Assembly: GCA_964509075.1 (NCBI GenBank)
Contig: CAZDWC010000003.1
Span: 1-64,000 of the forward strand
Direction of reading: 5' to 3'
Source of the DNA: UBA7239 sp964509075
GTDB lineage: Bacteria > Pseudomonadota > Gammaproteobacteria > Pseudomonadales > UBA7239
Length of the DNA stretch: 64,000 nucleotides
In this document: positions 26,443-35,671 of the stretch, piece after piece
Layout: each line of letters starts with the position of its first letter
How positions within the stretch are numbered: position 1 is the stretch's first letter
Position numbers and translations under genes: made by a program
Notes under the pieces: generated by a model
What the model was told of the DNA's origin: nothing
The model's input: the letters and a program-made list of their open reading frames with translations, nothing else
The model's database searches: none

Positions 26443-27456
26443 TCAGAACTGCCCAAGAAACCTCAGGTCATTTTCAAAAAACAGTCGTAAGTCATTGACG
26501 CCATAGCGCAACATGGCCAAACGCTCTACGCCCATGCCAAAGGCCAGTCCGGTGTACTGCTGGCTGTCGATGCCGACATTGGCAAATACGGCCGGATGCA
26601 CCATGCCGCAACCCATGACTTCCAGCCAACCGGTGTTCTTGCAGATGCGGCAGCCTTGGCCTCGGCAGTGTGTGCACTGCATGTCCACTTCGGCCGATGG
26701 CTCGGTGAACGGAAAGTAGGACGGGCGGAAACGCACGGCCAGATCGGTCTCGAAGAAGGCCTTGAGAAACTGGTCGATCAGTCCTTTCAGGTCGGCGAAG
26801 CTCACGTCCTTGTCGATCAGCAGGCCTTCGACCTGATGGAACATCGGTGTGTGGGTCAGATCCGAGTCGCAACGGTACACGCGGCCGGGGCATATCACGC
26901 GGATCGGTGGTTGGTTGTTTTCCATGACGCGAATTTGCACCGGAGAGGTGTGCGTGCGCAGCACCATTCTGTCGTCGATATAGAATGTGTCGTGCATGGC
27001 GCGCGCCGGGTGGTGATCCGGGATGTTGAGCGCGCCGAAATTGTGGAAGTCGTCCTCGATTTCCGGACCTTCCACCAGCTCGAAACCGACGCGGGCAAAA
27101 ATGTCGCGGATGCGGGCGATGGTGCGGGTGACCGGGTGCAGGGAGCCTGCCGATTCGCCGCGACCGTCCAGCGTGACATCAATGGTTTCGTTGGCGAGGC
27201 GGGCGGCAATGGCGGCGCCGGCCAGGATTTGCTGGCGGGCTTCAATGTGTGCCTGCACGGCTTCTTTTACCACATTGATTTTCGCGCCGGCGGCCGGGCG
27301 CTCTTCGGCAGAAAGCTGGCCGAGATTTTTCAACAGTGCCGTCAGCGCGCCTTTCTTGCCCAGGTAATTGACGCGTACATCGTCCAGCGCGCGTTCGCTG
27401 TCGGCGGCTTCAATGGCCTGGCGCGCTTCGTCGGCCAGTGTTTGCAAGTTGTCCAT
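26443..27456 (-). CDS. pheS: Phenylalanyl-tRNA synthetase alpha subunit
   Basis: 337 residues, class II synthetase catalytic subunit that activates phenylalanine. N-terminal coiled coil (about 1-85), then RFRPSYFPFTEPSAEVD (motif 2 region) and GMGVERLAML (motif 3). ATG 27456 is preferred to an upstream TTG. A strong hairpin lies between rplT and pheS, so expression may depend on read-through or a promoter in the gap. No Phe-rich leader peptide is visible there. Confidence 0.97.
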   Translation of the reverse strand: MDNLQTLADEARQAIEAADSERALDDVRVNYLGKKGALTALLKNLGQLSAEERPAAGAKINVVKEAVQAHIEARQQILAGAAIAARLANETIDVTLDGRGESAGSLHPVTRTIARIRDIFARVGFELVEGPEIEDDFHNFGALNIPDHHPARAMHDTFYIDDRMVLRTHTSPVQIRVMENNQPPIRVICPGRVYRCDSDLTHTPMFHQVEGLLIDKDVSFADLKGLIDQFLKAFFETDLAVRFRPSYFPFTEPSAEVDMQCTHCRGQGCRICKNTGWLEVMGCGMVHPAVFANVGIDSQQYTGLAFGMGVERLAMLRYGVNDLRLFFENDLRFLGQF

Positions 27457-27512
27457 GCGGTGACTCAATCACACAAATTAAAAAACGCAATTTGAAAAAC
27501 ATTTGGTGCCGA

Positions 27513-27540
27513 GACAAAACGGCCCGCAAAAGCGGGCCGC
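27513..27540 (-). terminator. Terminator between rplT and pheS
   Basis: On the minus strand CGGCCCGC, loop TTTT and GCGGGCCG form a perfect 8-bp GC stem followed by TTTTGT. It could end the infC-rpmI-rplT transcript or attenuate pheST. E. coli pheST uses a PheM leader, but no comparable peptide is found here. Confidence 0.85.
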
Positions 27541-27580
27541 AGTGTTTGCTGTCTCTGTTTTGTGCAAACCAGAGTGGCAA

Positions 27581-27940
27581 TCAGCCTGCCAGCGCCGCCT
27601 TGGCTTTGGTAACCAGTGCACTGAATGCCGGTTTGTCGTGTACGGCGATGTCGGCCAGTACGCGACGATCCAGTTCGATGCTGGCTTTTTTCAGGCCGGC
27701 GATGAATTGGCTGTAGGTGATACCTTCAGCACGGGCTTGCGCGTTGATACGCACGATCCACAGCGCGCGGAACTCGCGTTTCTTGACGCGACGATCGCGG
27801 AAGGCGTATTGGCCGGCTTTGGTAACGGCCTGTTTGGCAACGCGGTAAACGCGCGAGCGTGCACCGTAGTAGCCTTTGGCCAGTTTCAGGGTTTTCTTGT
27901 GTCGGGCGTGAGCCGTAACACCGCGTTTTACACGTGGCAT
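27581..27940 (-). CDS. rplT: 50S ribosomal protein L20
   Basis: 119 residues, a basic 23S rRNA-binding assembly protein; begins MPRVKRGVTAHARHKK and ends TKAKAALAG as expected. In enterobacteria L20 represses translation of rpmI-rplT; no mRNA pseudoknot was verified here. It lies 49 bases after rpmI and before the terminator at 27513. Confidence 0.98.
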   Translation of the reverse strand: MPRVKRGVTAHARHKKTLKLAKGYYGARSRVYRVAKQAVTKAGQYAFRDRRVKKREFRALWIVRINAQARAEGITYSQFIAGLKKASIELDRRVLADIAVHDKPAFSALVTKAKAALAG

Positions 27941-27989
27941 GGATGTATCCTCTTAACGATTCAGAAAAACGGTTGCGATGCAGTCTGTA

Positions 27990-28184
27990 TTACAGATTGC
28001 GCATCATCTTGTCGACCAGTACCACGTCTGATTTGTGAACCAGATCAGTGCCGCGCAGCTGACGCTTGCGCTTGGTGGTCATCTTGGTGAGGATGTGGCT
28101 TTTGTTCGCGTGTTTGCGCTTGTAGCCAGCTGCCGTTTTCTTGAAGCGCTTGGAAGCGCCACTGTGGATCTTGATCTTGGGCAT
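27990..28184 (-). CDS. rpmI: 50S ribosomal protein L35
   Basis: 64 residues, the usual length; MPKIKIHSGASKRFKKTAAG at the N-terminus and the basic KMTTKRKRQLRG segment are diagnostic. Sits between infC and rplT in the conserved IF3-L35-L20 order. Confidence 0.98.
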   Translation of the reverse strand: MPKIKIHSGASKRFKKTAAGYKRKHANKSHILTKMTTKRKRQLRGTDLVHKSDVVLVDKMMRNL

Positions 28185-28263
28185 TGCTCTAACTCCGCAT
28201 TGGGAATACTTGTTCGAACAGCGGTATTCCTGGTTAATGTCTGAAACAAACTGCGTGGGCGGT

Positions 28264-28818
28264 TTATTTCTTCTTTTTGGGGCCCATGACCATAGTGAGT
28301 TGTCGCCCTTCCATTTTCGGGAATTGCTCGACTACACCATGTTCCACCAGATCGGCTTCGATGCGTTTCAGCATCTCCATGCCCAGTTCCTGGTGCGCCA
28401 TTTCACGACCGCGATAGCGCAGTGTGATCTTGGCCTTGTCCCCGTCTTCAAGGAAACGCATCAGGTTGCGTAGTTTGACCTGATAGTCTCCATCTTCCGT
28501 CCCTGGTCGAAACTTGATTTCTTTTACCTGGACACGGTGCTGCTTTTTCTTCTGTTCGTTCTTCTGTTTTTTCAGCTCGAACAGATGCTTACCGTAATCC
28601 ATGATCTTGCACACCGGCGGAACAGCATCCGGGGAAATCTCCACCAGATCCAGCTCTGCCTGCTCGGCAGCAGCGAGCGCTTCACGCAAGCTCACTACCC
28701 CTACCTGTGATCCGTCTGCGCCTATCAGGCGCACTTCGCGCGCGCGGATTTCATCGTTGATGCGCTGTTTGTTGGCATTGGCCGCGCCGCGCTCTTTGTT
28801 CTCTACTGGCTGGTTAAT
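28264..28818 (-). CDS. infC: Translation initiation factor IF-3, ATT start
   Basis: 184 residues. The usual N-domain motif RINDEIRAREVRLIG requires extension upstream of the first GTG (28734); the frame reaches an ATT codon at 28818-28816 with GGAG 8 bases before it (28830-28827). IF-3 genes characteristically start with AUU, which lets IF-3 repress its own synthesis by rejecting non-canonical starts. N-domain about 20-90, Lys-rich linker (KKQKNEQKKKQHR), C-domain ending GPKKKK. It begins 41 bases after thrS. Confidence 0.95.
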   Translation of the reverse strand: MNQPVENKERGAANANKQRINDEIRAREVRLIGADGSQVGVVSLREALAAAEQAELDLVEISPDAVPPVCKIMDYGKHLFELKKQKNEQKKKQHRVQVKEIKFRPGTEDGDYQVKLRNLMRFLEDGDKAKITLRYRGREMAHQELGMEMLKRIEADLVEHGVVEQFPKMEGRQLTMVMGPKKKK

Positions 28819-28859
28819 AACCCGTTCTCCGTTGTTTATCGAAGTATCAAATAGTCTGC

Positions 28860-30779
28860 TTACAAACGCACACGGCCGCGCTGGGACACCTCGGTACGCA
28901 GATGGTCGGCCAGCTGTTGCCAGCTCATCGACCCAAGCTCTGCGCCGCTGCGTGCCCGCACGGCCACGGTTTGCGTGTCGACTTCCCTATCCCCTACCAC
29001 GAGGAGATACGGCGTCTTTTGCAGGGTATGCTCGCGGATTTTAAACCCTATCTTCTCGTTTCTCAAGTCGGCCTGTACGCGAAGCCCCTGATTTTCAAGA
29101 AATTCCGCCAGCTGTTGACTGTAATCGGCCTGTTTGTCGGTGATATTGAGCACCGCAGCCTGTAAGGGTGCTAGCCACAGCGGGAAAGCGCCTTCGTACT
29201 GCTCGATCAAAATGCCGATAAAGCGCTCCAGCGAACCGAGGATGGCGCGGTGCAGCATCACCGGTGTCTGCCGCTGACTGTGTTCGTCGACATACTCGGC
29301 GCCGAGGCGACCCGGCATGTTGAAATCCACCTGTATGGTGCCGCACTGCCACATGCGGCCAATGCAATCCTTCAGTGTGAACTCGATTTTCGGGCCGTAG
29401 AAAGCGCCTTCGCCCGGTTGCAACTCGAACGGCAGGCCTTTGTGAGTGAGGGCATCCGAGAGGGCTTTTTCGGCCTTGTCCCAGATCTCGTCGGAGCCGA
29501 CACGCTCGGCCGGGCGCGTGGACAGTTTGATGATGACATCGCTGAAGCCGAAGTCTTCATAAACCGAATACAGCAGATCGATAAACGAGGCCACTTCCGG
29601 CTGGATCTGGTCTTCGGTGCAGAAGATGTGTGCGTCATCCTGCACGAAACCGCGCACGCGCATGATGCCGTGCAGCGCACCCGACGGCTCGTTGCGGTGG
29701 CAGGAACCGAACTCGGCCATGCGCAACGGCAGTTCGCGGTAGCTGTGCAGCGCGGTGTTGTAGATCTGCACGTGGCAGGGGCAGTTCATCGGCTTGATGG
29801 CGTAGTCGCGCGATTCCGACTCCGTGGTGAACATGTTCTGCGAGTACTTGCCCCAGTGGCCGGAACGCTCCCACAGCGAGAGATCCACCACCTGCGGCGT
29901 GCGCACTTCCTGATAGCCGGCGCGGCGCAGGCGTTCGCGAATATAGTTCTCGATTTCCTTGTAGATGATCCAGCCATTGTTGTGCCAGAACACCATGCCC
30001 GGCGCTTCTTCCTGGGTGTGGAACAGGTCGAGACGCTTGCCGAGTTTGCGGTGGTCGCGCTTTTCGGCTTCCTCGAGACGAGTCAGATAGGCCTGCAGAT
30101 CTTTCTTGTTGCACCAAGCCGTGCCGTAGATACGCTGCAGCTGAGCGTTCTTGCTGTCGCCGCGCCAGTAGGCTCCGGCCACCTTGGTCAGTTTGAAGGC
30201 TTTCAGTTTGCCGGTGGACGGCACATGCGGGCCGCGACAGAGGTCCATCCACGGGCCTTGTTTGTAAACCGAGATTTCTTCGTTGCCGGGCAGGTCATTG
30301 ATGATCTCGACCTTGTAGTGCTCGCCCATCGCCGTGAAGGTTTTGATGGCCTCGTCGCGGCTCATGACCACACGTTCGACAGCGTGATCGGCGGCGGCGA
30401 GTTCTTCCATGCGTTTTTCGATGGTGACCAGGTCATCCGGCGTGAAGGCGCGCTCGTAGGCGAAGTCGTAGTAGAAGCCGTCGTCGATCACCGGGCCGAT
30501 GGTGACCTGTGCGCCGGGAAACACATCCTGCACGGCCATGGCCAGCAAATGCGCGGTGGAGTGGCGGATGATGTCCAGTGCATCGCCATCTTTGTCGGTG
30601 ACAATCGCCAGTGCGGTATCGGCAGTGATCAGGAACGAGGTATCAACCAGCTTGCCATCGACGCGGCCGGCGAGGGCTGCTTTGGCAAGGCCGGCGCCGA
30701 TGGAGGCGGCGACATCGGCAACCGTCACAGCCTGGTCAAAGCTGCGCTGGCTGCCGTCTGGAAGCGTAATCACTGGCAT
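28860..30779 (-). CDS. thrS: Threonyl-tRNA synthetase
   Basis: 639 residues (E. coli 642). TGS domain (about 1-63), editing domain with the HxxxH zinc site in HSTAHLLAMAVQDVF, class II catalytic core with zinc ligand Cys in MNCPCHVQIYN, and a C-terminal anticodon-binding domain (about 540-639). ATG 30779 is preceded by AAAGGA and gives the standard MPVITLPDGSQ; the longer frame to 30830 is not needed. It is the first gene of the thrS-infC-rpmI-rplT unit. No tRNA-like operator or T-box was recognised in the leader. Confidence 0.97.
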   Translation of the reverse strand: MPVITLPDGSQRSFDQAVTVADVAASIGAGLAKAALAGRVDGKLVDTSFLITADTALAIVTDKDGDALDIIRHSTAHLLAMAVQDVFPGAQVTIGPVIDDGFYYDFAYERAFTPDDLVTIEKRMEELAAADHAVERVVMSRDEAIKTFTAMGEHYKVEIINDLPGNEEISVYKQGPWMDLCRGPHVPSTGKLKAFKLTKVAGAYWRGDSKNAQLQRIYGTAWCNKKDLQAYLTRLEEAEKRDHRKLGKRLDLFHTQEEAPGMVFWHNNGWIIYKEIENYIRERLRRAGYQEVRTPQVVDLSLWERSGHWGKYSQNMFTTESESRDYAIKPMNCPCHVQIYNTALHSYRELPLRMAEFGSCHRNEPSGALHGIMRVRGFVQDDAHIFCTEDQIQPEVASFIDLLYSVYEDFGFSDVIIKLSTRPAERVGSDEIWDKAEKALSDALTHKGLPFELQPGEGAFYGPKIEFTLKDCIGRMWQCGTIQVDFNMPGRLGAEYVDEHSQRQTPVMLHRAILGSLERFIGILIEQYEGAFPLWLAPLQAAVLNITDKQADYSQQLAEFLENQGLRVQADLRNEKIGFKIREHTLQKTPYLLVVGDREVDTQTVAVRARSGAELGSMSWQQLADHLRTEVSQRGRVRL

Positions 30780-30940
30780 AAAACAGTCCTTTCGTGGGTC
30801 TGCGTCTGCAGACGCCGGGCAAATAGGCAAGGGTCGGTGATTCTAGGAGTTCATCCGGAAGGAGACAAGCAAAAGCGCGGGCAAATCCATTACCATGCAG
30901 CCCGGTTTTCCATTGCGCGTTTTTCAGTGAGAGGTCTCCC

Positions 30941-31444
30941 ATGAGTTTCGGTATCTACGACGCTACGATTCCCGTCTACAAACAGGGTTTGAATACCCTG
31001 TTACATCTGCTGGATAAAGCCGAGGAACACGCACAGGCGCAGAAGCTGGATGTACAGAGCCTGATAGACGGCAAGCTGGCACCGGACATGTTCGATTTCA
31101 AAAAGCAGATCCAGATCGCCTGTGACTTCGCGAAGGGTGGTGCGATGCGTTTGACCGGCCAGGACGTGCCTTCGCATCCCGATACCGAAACCACGGTGGC
31201 GGAATTGCGTGCGCGCATTCAGGCATCACTGGCCATTGTCGACAGTGTGAAAGCAGAACAGTTTGCCGGTGCGGAAGATCGTGAAATCAAGATAGTGTTT
31301 CCGTGGACAACGCTGGAGTTTTCCGGCGCACGTTTTGTCACGTATTGGTCACTACCTAATTTCTTTTTCCACGTCACCACGGCTTACAACATCCTGCGCC
31401 AGCAGGGTGTACAGATCGGCAAGGCAGATTTTCTCGGGCAATAG
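30941..31444 (+). CDS. DUF1993 family protein
   Basis: 167 residues, matching DUF1993 in length and in the opening MSFGIYDATIPVYKQGLNTL. The predicted four-helix fold resembles DinB-like proteins. It is uncharacterised and often single-copy. It is transcribed divergently from thrS across a 161-base gap and converges on the kup gene, ending 7 bases from that gene's stop codon. Confidence 0.85.
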   Translation: MSFGIYDATIPVYKQGLNTLLHLLDKAEEHAQAQKLDVQSLIDGKLAPDMFDFKKQIQIACDFAKGGAMRLTGQDVPSHPDTETTVAELRARIQASLAIVDSVKAEQFAGAEDREIKIVFPWTTLEFSGARFVTYWSLPNFFFHVTTAYNILRQQGVQIGKADFLGQ

Positions 31445-31451
31445 TCGTCAT

Positions 31452-33323
31452 TTACAACCGGATTTGTGTGCCGAGTTCAACCACACTGTTGTGCGGCAGG
31501 TTGAAATAGCTGGCGACACCTTCGGATTGGCGATTCATCCAGCCGAATAATGCGCACTGCCAGCCTGGCAATATGCCGGGACCATTAATAATGGTAGAGC
31601 GTGCGACAAAAAACGTTGTCAGCATTGGATCCATGGCAATGTCGTGCGCGGGTAGAGCAGACAGTGCTTGCATGACATCCGGTTCCTCGCGGAAACCGAA
31701 ACGCAGCGTCACCGCGTAAACATTGTCTGCAAGTCTTTGAACACGCAGGCGCTGTGTGACAGGCAAGCGCGGCACATCTTCCGTGACTACATGCAGGAAC
31801 AAGGTTTGTTCGTGCATGACCTTGAAGTGTTTCAGGTTGTGAAACAGTGCGCTGGGTACCAGCGCAGGATCCGATGTCAGGTAAGCCGCTGTTCCCGGTA
31901 CGCGTGGTACCTCGGTAAAATCATTTTGCAGAAAATCTTCCATGCGAATGTCAATCTGGCGGCGTGCAGCAGCCACGGCCTTGCTGCCGCGCTTCCAGGT
32001 GATCAACAAGGTGAAAATGGCAAGGCCGAGCACCATGGGCATCCAGCCACCCTCCGACAGCTTGCCGAGATTCGAACTGAAAAAAAACAGTTCCAGCAAC
32101 AGGAATACCGGTAATGCCATCAACCCTGCGCTGCGTGCACTACCGCGCAAGGTGGTGGTGACGATAATCGTCAACAGTGTCGTGATGATCATGGTGCCGG
32201 ATACGGCAATACCATATGCAGCGGCCAGTGCGCCGGATGATTTGAACTGCATGACGAGAATGATGACGGCGATCAGCATCATCCAGTTGATGGCGGGAAT
32301 ATAGATTTGTCCGCGTTCGGTATCCGAGGTGTGATTGACAAGCACGCGTGGCAGATAGCCGAGCCGTGAAGCCTGCAGTGTCATTGAATACGCGCCGGTG
32401 ATGGTGGCTTGTGATGCAATCACCGTAGCTGCTGCGGCCAATCCCACCAAGGGCAGCAGAAACCATTCCGGTGCCAGAAAATAAAACGGATTCTGCGCAG
32501 CTTCTGCAGAGCGCATCACCAATGCGCCCTGGCCAAAATAATTCAGCATCAATGCCGGGCAAACCAGTCCATACCAGGCAATGCGCACAGGTTTGGCGCC
32601 AAAGTGTCCCATGTCGGCGTAGAGGGCTTCACCGCCGGTCAGCGCCAGAAACACGGCCGACATCAATATAAAAGCAGAACCGGGATTGTGCAGGGCAAAC
32701 TGCAAGGCGTGCAGGGGATTGAGTGCCTGCAGCACGGCGGGTGTCTGCACAATGCTGTGCACGCCCATGGCGCCGAGTGACAGAAACCAGACAACGGTAA
32801 TGGGGCCGAACAATTTGCCGACAGTGCCTGTGCCCATTTTCTGGATCATGAACAGCGCAATCAGAATGCCCAGCGTGATCGGTTCAATCCAGTGTTCAAA
32901 CTGCGGTGTTGCAACACTCAGGCCTTCAATGGCAGACAAGACAGAAATAGCGGGCGTGATCACCGCATCGCCGTAGAACAATGCTGCTGCAAAAATACCG
33001 GCAACAATAACCAGTGTTGCCCATGCCGGGTTGCGTCGCGTCAGCCGGTGCGCAAGCGCAGTCAAGGCCAGCACACCTCCTTCCCCTTCATTGTGGAAAC
33101 GCAACACAATCAGCACGTACTTGATCGAGACAATCAGCATCACCGACCAGAACAGAGCGGACAAGGCGGCGAGCACGGTGCTGTCATTCAGGGGTAAGGG
33201 ATGTGAACCGGCAAACACTTCCTTGAACGCGTACAGCGGGCTGGTGCCGATGTCGCCGTACACCACACCGAGTGCAGCAAGCGTGAGTTTTCCTGTGCCG
33301 GATTTGTTACTGGTGTTTTGCAT
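31452..33323 (-). CDS. kup: Kup potassium uptake transporter, copy 1
   Basis: 623 residues (E. coli Kup 622). Proton-coupled K+ importer of the KUP/HAK family: GVVYGDIGTSPLYAF near the N-terminus, about 12 membrane helices to residue 440, and a C-terminal cytoplasmic domain. The start at 33323 (MQNTSNKSGTG) keeps the family-length N-terminus; the open frame to 33434 overlaps kdpE. It begins 16 bases after kdpE and so is probably co-transcribed with that regulator. It is a paralogue of the kup at 35672-37552. Confidence 0.93.
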   Translation of the reverse strand: MQNTSNKSGTGKLTLAALGVVYGDIGTSPLYAFKEVFAGSHPLPLNDSTVLAALSALFWSVMLIVSIKYVLIVLRFHNEGEGGVLALTALAHRLTRRNPAWATLVIVAGIFAAALFYGDAVITPAISVLSAIEGLSVATPQFEHWIEPITLGILIALFMIQKMGTGTVGKLFGPITVVWFLSLGAMGVHSIVQTPAVLQALNPLHALQFALHNPGSAFILMSAVFLALTGGEALYADMGHFGAKPVRIAWYGLVCPALMLNYFGQGALVMRSAEAAQNPFYFLAPEWFLLPLVGLAAAATVIASQATITGAYSMTLQASRLGYLPRVLVNHTSDTERGQIYIPAINWMMLIAVIILVMQFKSSGALAAAYGIAVSGTMIITTLLTIIVTTTLRGSARSAGLMALPVFLLLELFFFSSNLGKLSEGGWMPMVLGLAIFTLLITWKRGSKAVAAARRQIDIRMEDFLQNDFTEVPRVPGTAAYLTSDPALVPSALFHNLKHFKVMHEQTLFLHVVTEDVPRLPVTQRLRVQRLADNVYAVTLRFGFREEPDVMQALSALPAHDIAMDPMLTTFFVARSTIINGPGILPGWQCALFGWMNRQSEGVASYFNLPHNSVVELGTQIRL

Positions 33324-33339
33324 AAAATTTCCGTCGTAT

Positions 33340-34056
33340 TCAGAGCTGGAATCGGTAACCGATGGCGGTCTCGGTGATGAAGTGCTGGGGCTGTGCCGGA
33401 TCATTTTCCAGCTTCTGTCGCAGGTGACCGACATAAATACGCAAGTAGTGGTTGCTGTCTATATATGAAGGGCCCCAGATTTCGCGCAACAGGAAACGGT
33501 GTGTCAGCACTTTGCCGACATTGCCAATCAGCAAGGCCAACAGCCGGTATTCAATAGGCGTAAGGTGTACGTTTTCTCCGGCACGCAATACCCTGCGACG
33601 AGCAAGATCTACCTCGATATCGCCAAAGTGGATGTGTGCTGTTGACGATGGCGCAGTGCCTGCGCGTCGGCGCAGCAGTGCGCGCACGCGTGCCAGTAGT
33701 TCGCCGACCGCAAAGGGTTTGGTCAGGTAATCATCAGCGCCGGCATCCAGTGCGGCAATCTTTTCCTGCTCCGCCGTACGTGCAGAGAGCACCAGTACGG
33801 GGGCGGCAGACCAGTGACGAAAATCACGCACAAACTGCACGCCGTCGCCATCTGGCAGACCGAGATCGAGAATCACCAGCGCCGGTTCTGAGTCTGCGGT
33901 GATGTCATGTGCGCGTTTTACGCTGTCAGCTTCTGCTACGCTGTAGTTTTCACTGCGCAAAACCGTTTGTACAAAGCGGCGAATGTCGCGCTCGTCTTCC
34001 ACCAGCAGAATTTGCATGGTTCGTGAATTGACTGTGGTGTTGTCGTGCAGGTTCAT
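33340..34056 (-). CDS. kdpE: KdpE-like response regulator
   Basis: OmpR-family regulator, 238 residues from ATG 34056, which overlaps the kdpD stop in an ATGA; an internal ATG at 34017 (MQILLVEDE) would give a more usual length. Receiver with phosphoacceptor D64 in VILDLGLPDGDG and Lys in LTKPFAVGELLARV; winged-helix domain with YIDSNHYLRIYVGHLRQKLE and ETAIGYRF, closest to KdpE. No kdpFABC operon follows; the next gene is kup, the likely target. Confidence 0.88.
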   Translation of the reverse strand: MNLHDNTTVNSRTMQILLVEDERDIRRFVQTVLRSENYSVAEADSVKRAHDITADSEPALVILDLGLPDGDGVQFVRDFRHWSAAPVLVLSARTAEQEKIAALDAGADDYLTKPFAVGELLARVRALLRRRAGTAPSSTAHIHFGDIEVDLARRRVLRAGENVHLTPIEYRLLALLIGNVGKVLTHRFLLREIWGPSYIDSNHYLRIYVGHLRQKLENDPAQPQHFITETAIGYRFQL

Positions 34057-35591
34057 GCCGGCAACTCCTGCAGTGGCTCCTGCTCAATGGTCGGGGGAGT
34101 GCCCAGTGGCAAGGTGAAACTGACGCAAGCGCCCTCACTGTCATTGTCGGCGCGAATGGTGCCGCCGTGCGCTTCGATAATGCTGCGACAGATGGCCAGT
34201 CCCAGCCCGAAACCGGGTGTGGCGGTAGGTGCATTCCCGCGCTGGAAAACATCAAACAATGGAGCGGTGGGTTCGCGGAAGCTGGAGCCGGCATTGTGTA
34301 TGCTGACGTGCAATTGCCGGTCTTCGACGGCGGCACGCAAGCGGATAGGTGTGGCGGCTGGCGAATATTTTTCTGCGTTTTCCAGTAGATTGCAGAACAC
34401 GCGTTCCATCAACAGCGCGTCGATATTGATGAGTGGCAAATCTGGCGCCAGTTCGATTTGCAACAGATGGTTGTGCAGGGTGTCGCCCAGTGCGCGCACA
34501 CTGCTGCCGATCACTTCTTCCAGTGGCTGCCATTCCTGGCGCAGGTGTACGCCTCCACTTTGCAATCGCGCCATGTCGAGAAGGTTGTCGACCATGCCGT
34601 GCAGGCGCGCACTTTGTGTGCGCAAATCATCAAGCAACGTCAGTGCAGAGGGCGGCAAATCCGCATGTGTCAGTTTCAGTGTGTCTGCAAGTCCACAGAG
34701 AACTGTCAGCGGTGTGCGGATATCGTGTGACAGTGCCGAAAGAATGGAGCTGCGCAAACGTTCAGCCTGCATCTGTATTGCATGTGTTTGTGCTACATCT
34801 ACAAAATGCAGGCGCTCGAGAGTGGTGGCTGCCAGCGCGGCAAGTGCTTGCAGCAGCGCGTACTGGGTTTCGGCGGATGTTGCCGGTGCAGAGACTACCA
34901 GTACGCCGCGCAGGCGTGTAGCGCCACGCAAGGGTAGGTATACATGTTGTTGGTTGGCATCTTGTTCATCGGTTATCGATTGCAGGTTGCCGCTGTGAAA
35001 GACACTGTTGGCGAGTAGTTTGTCTGGCAGTGAAAGGCGGGATGGGAATGTTTCCGGCAAGCTGTGTCGTTGCAGGTTTTCTGTCGCATCAGGCATGAAA
35101 AGCGCGGTGATTTGTCCGCCCCTGCATTGCAAGAGGCAGGCTTGCAAGGCGCTGCACACACGTGAAATGTCGAGTGCGCCGGCAAGCGCGTGTGCGCATT
35201 CGTACAAGGCGCGCATTTGTTGTTCGCGCTGTTGCGCGGCTGATAATTGTTGCCGCAACACGGAGGAGAGTTCACTGATCAACCAGCCGACGATCAGCAT
35301 CACGGCGAATGTCACAAGGTATTGACTGTCGCGAACCGCAAACGAGAAACGCGGTTCGACGAACAGGAAGTCGAACAATGCGATGCTGAGAACAGCAGAT
35401 ACTAGCGCCGGTTTGCGGCCAAACAGTGTGGCAACCACGGCAACAGCCAGTAGAAACAACATGACAATATTGGCCGGGTCGAGATGGCGCAGCAGCGGCA
35501 GACAGATCATTGCCACTGCGAAACAGATCAATACCGCGACAACCATGTGCCAGGGACGCGGATCGGGATGGAACGTGAGCAGCTGTCGCAT
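34053..35591 (-). CDS. kdpD: Short KdpD-like sensor kinase lacking the N-terminal KdpD/USP region
   Basis: 512 residues against 894 in E. coli KdpD. It starts directly before the four-helix membrane block (about 15-115, with FDFLFVEPRFSFAVRDSQYL, a DUF4118 signature), then a GAF-like region, HisKA with H289 in LSALSHDIRTPL, and HATPase with NLLENAEKYSP and GFGLGLAICRSI. The N-terminal cytoplasmic domain, which carries a Walker motif and a universal-stress-type fold, is absent. ATG 35591 has AGGAG at good spacing, so the short form is genuine. Overlaps kdpE by 4 bases. K+ sensing must rely on the membrane and C-terminal parts. Confidence 0.88.
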   Translation of the reverse strand: MRQLLTFHPDPRPWHMVVAVLICFAVAMICLPLLRHLDPANIVMLFLLAVAVVATLFGRKPALVSAVLSIALFDFLFVEPRFSFAVRDSQYLVTFAVMLIVGWLISELSSVLRQQLSAAQQREQQMRALYECAHALAGALDISRVCSALQACLLQCRGGQITALFMPDATENLQRHSLPETFPSRLSLPDKLLANSVFHSGNLQSITDEQDANQQHVYLPLRGATRLRGVLVVSAPATSAETQYALLQALAALAATTLERLHFVDVAQTHAIQMQAERLRSSILSALSHDIRTPLTVLCGLADTLKLTHADLPPSALTLLDDLRTQSARLHGMVDNLLDMARLQSGGVHLRQEWQPLEEVIGSSVRALGDTLHNHLLQIELAPDLPLINIDALLMERVFCNLLENAEKYSPAATPIRLRAAVEDRQLHVSIHNAGSSFREPTAPLFDVFQRGNAPTATPGFGLGLAICRSIIEAHGGTIRADNDSEGACVSFTLPLGTPPTIEQEPLQELPA

Positions 35592-35671
35592 GCGAGGCCT
35601 CTCCTGTACGCGCTGCAAAGTCAGCGCGACAGGATCATTCTGGCAGCTTCAGCATAAAAAAGGCGTAAAAA

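Noticed and set aside
27457..27580. PheM-type leader peptide or T-box before pheST
   Set aside because: No short frame with consecutive Phe codons and no T-box sequence; only a plain terminator hairpin is present.
29250..30944. 564-codon plus-strand frame opposite thrS
   Set aside because: Fully antisense to threonyl-tRNA synthetase; composition typical of a shadow frame.
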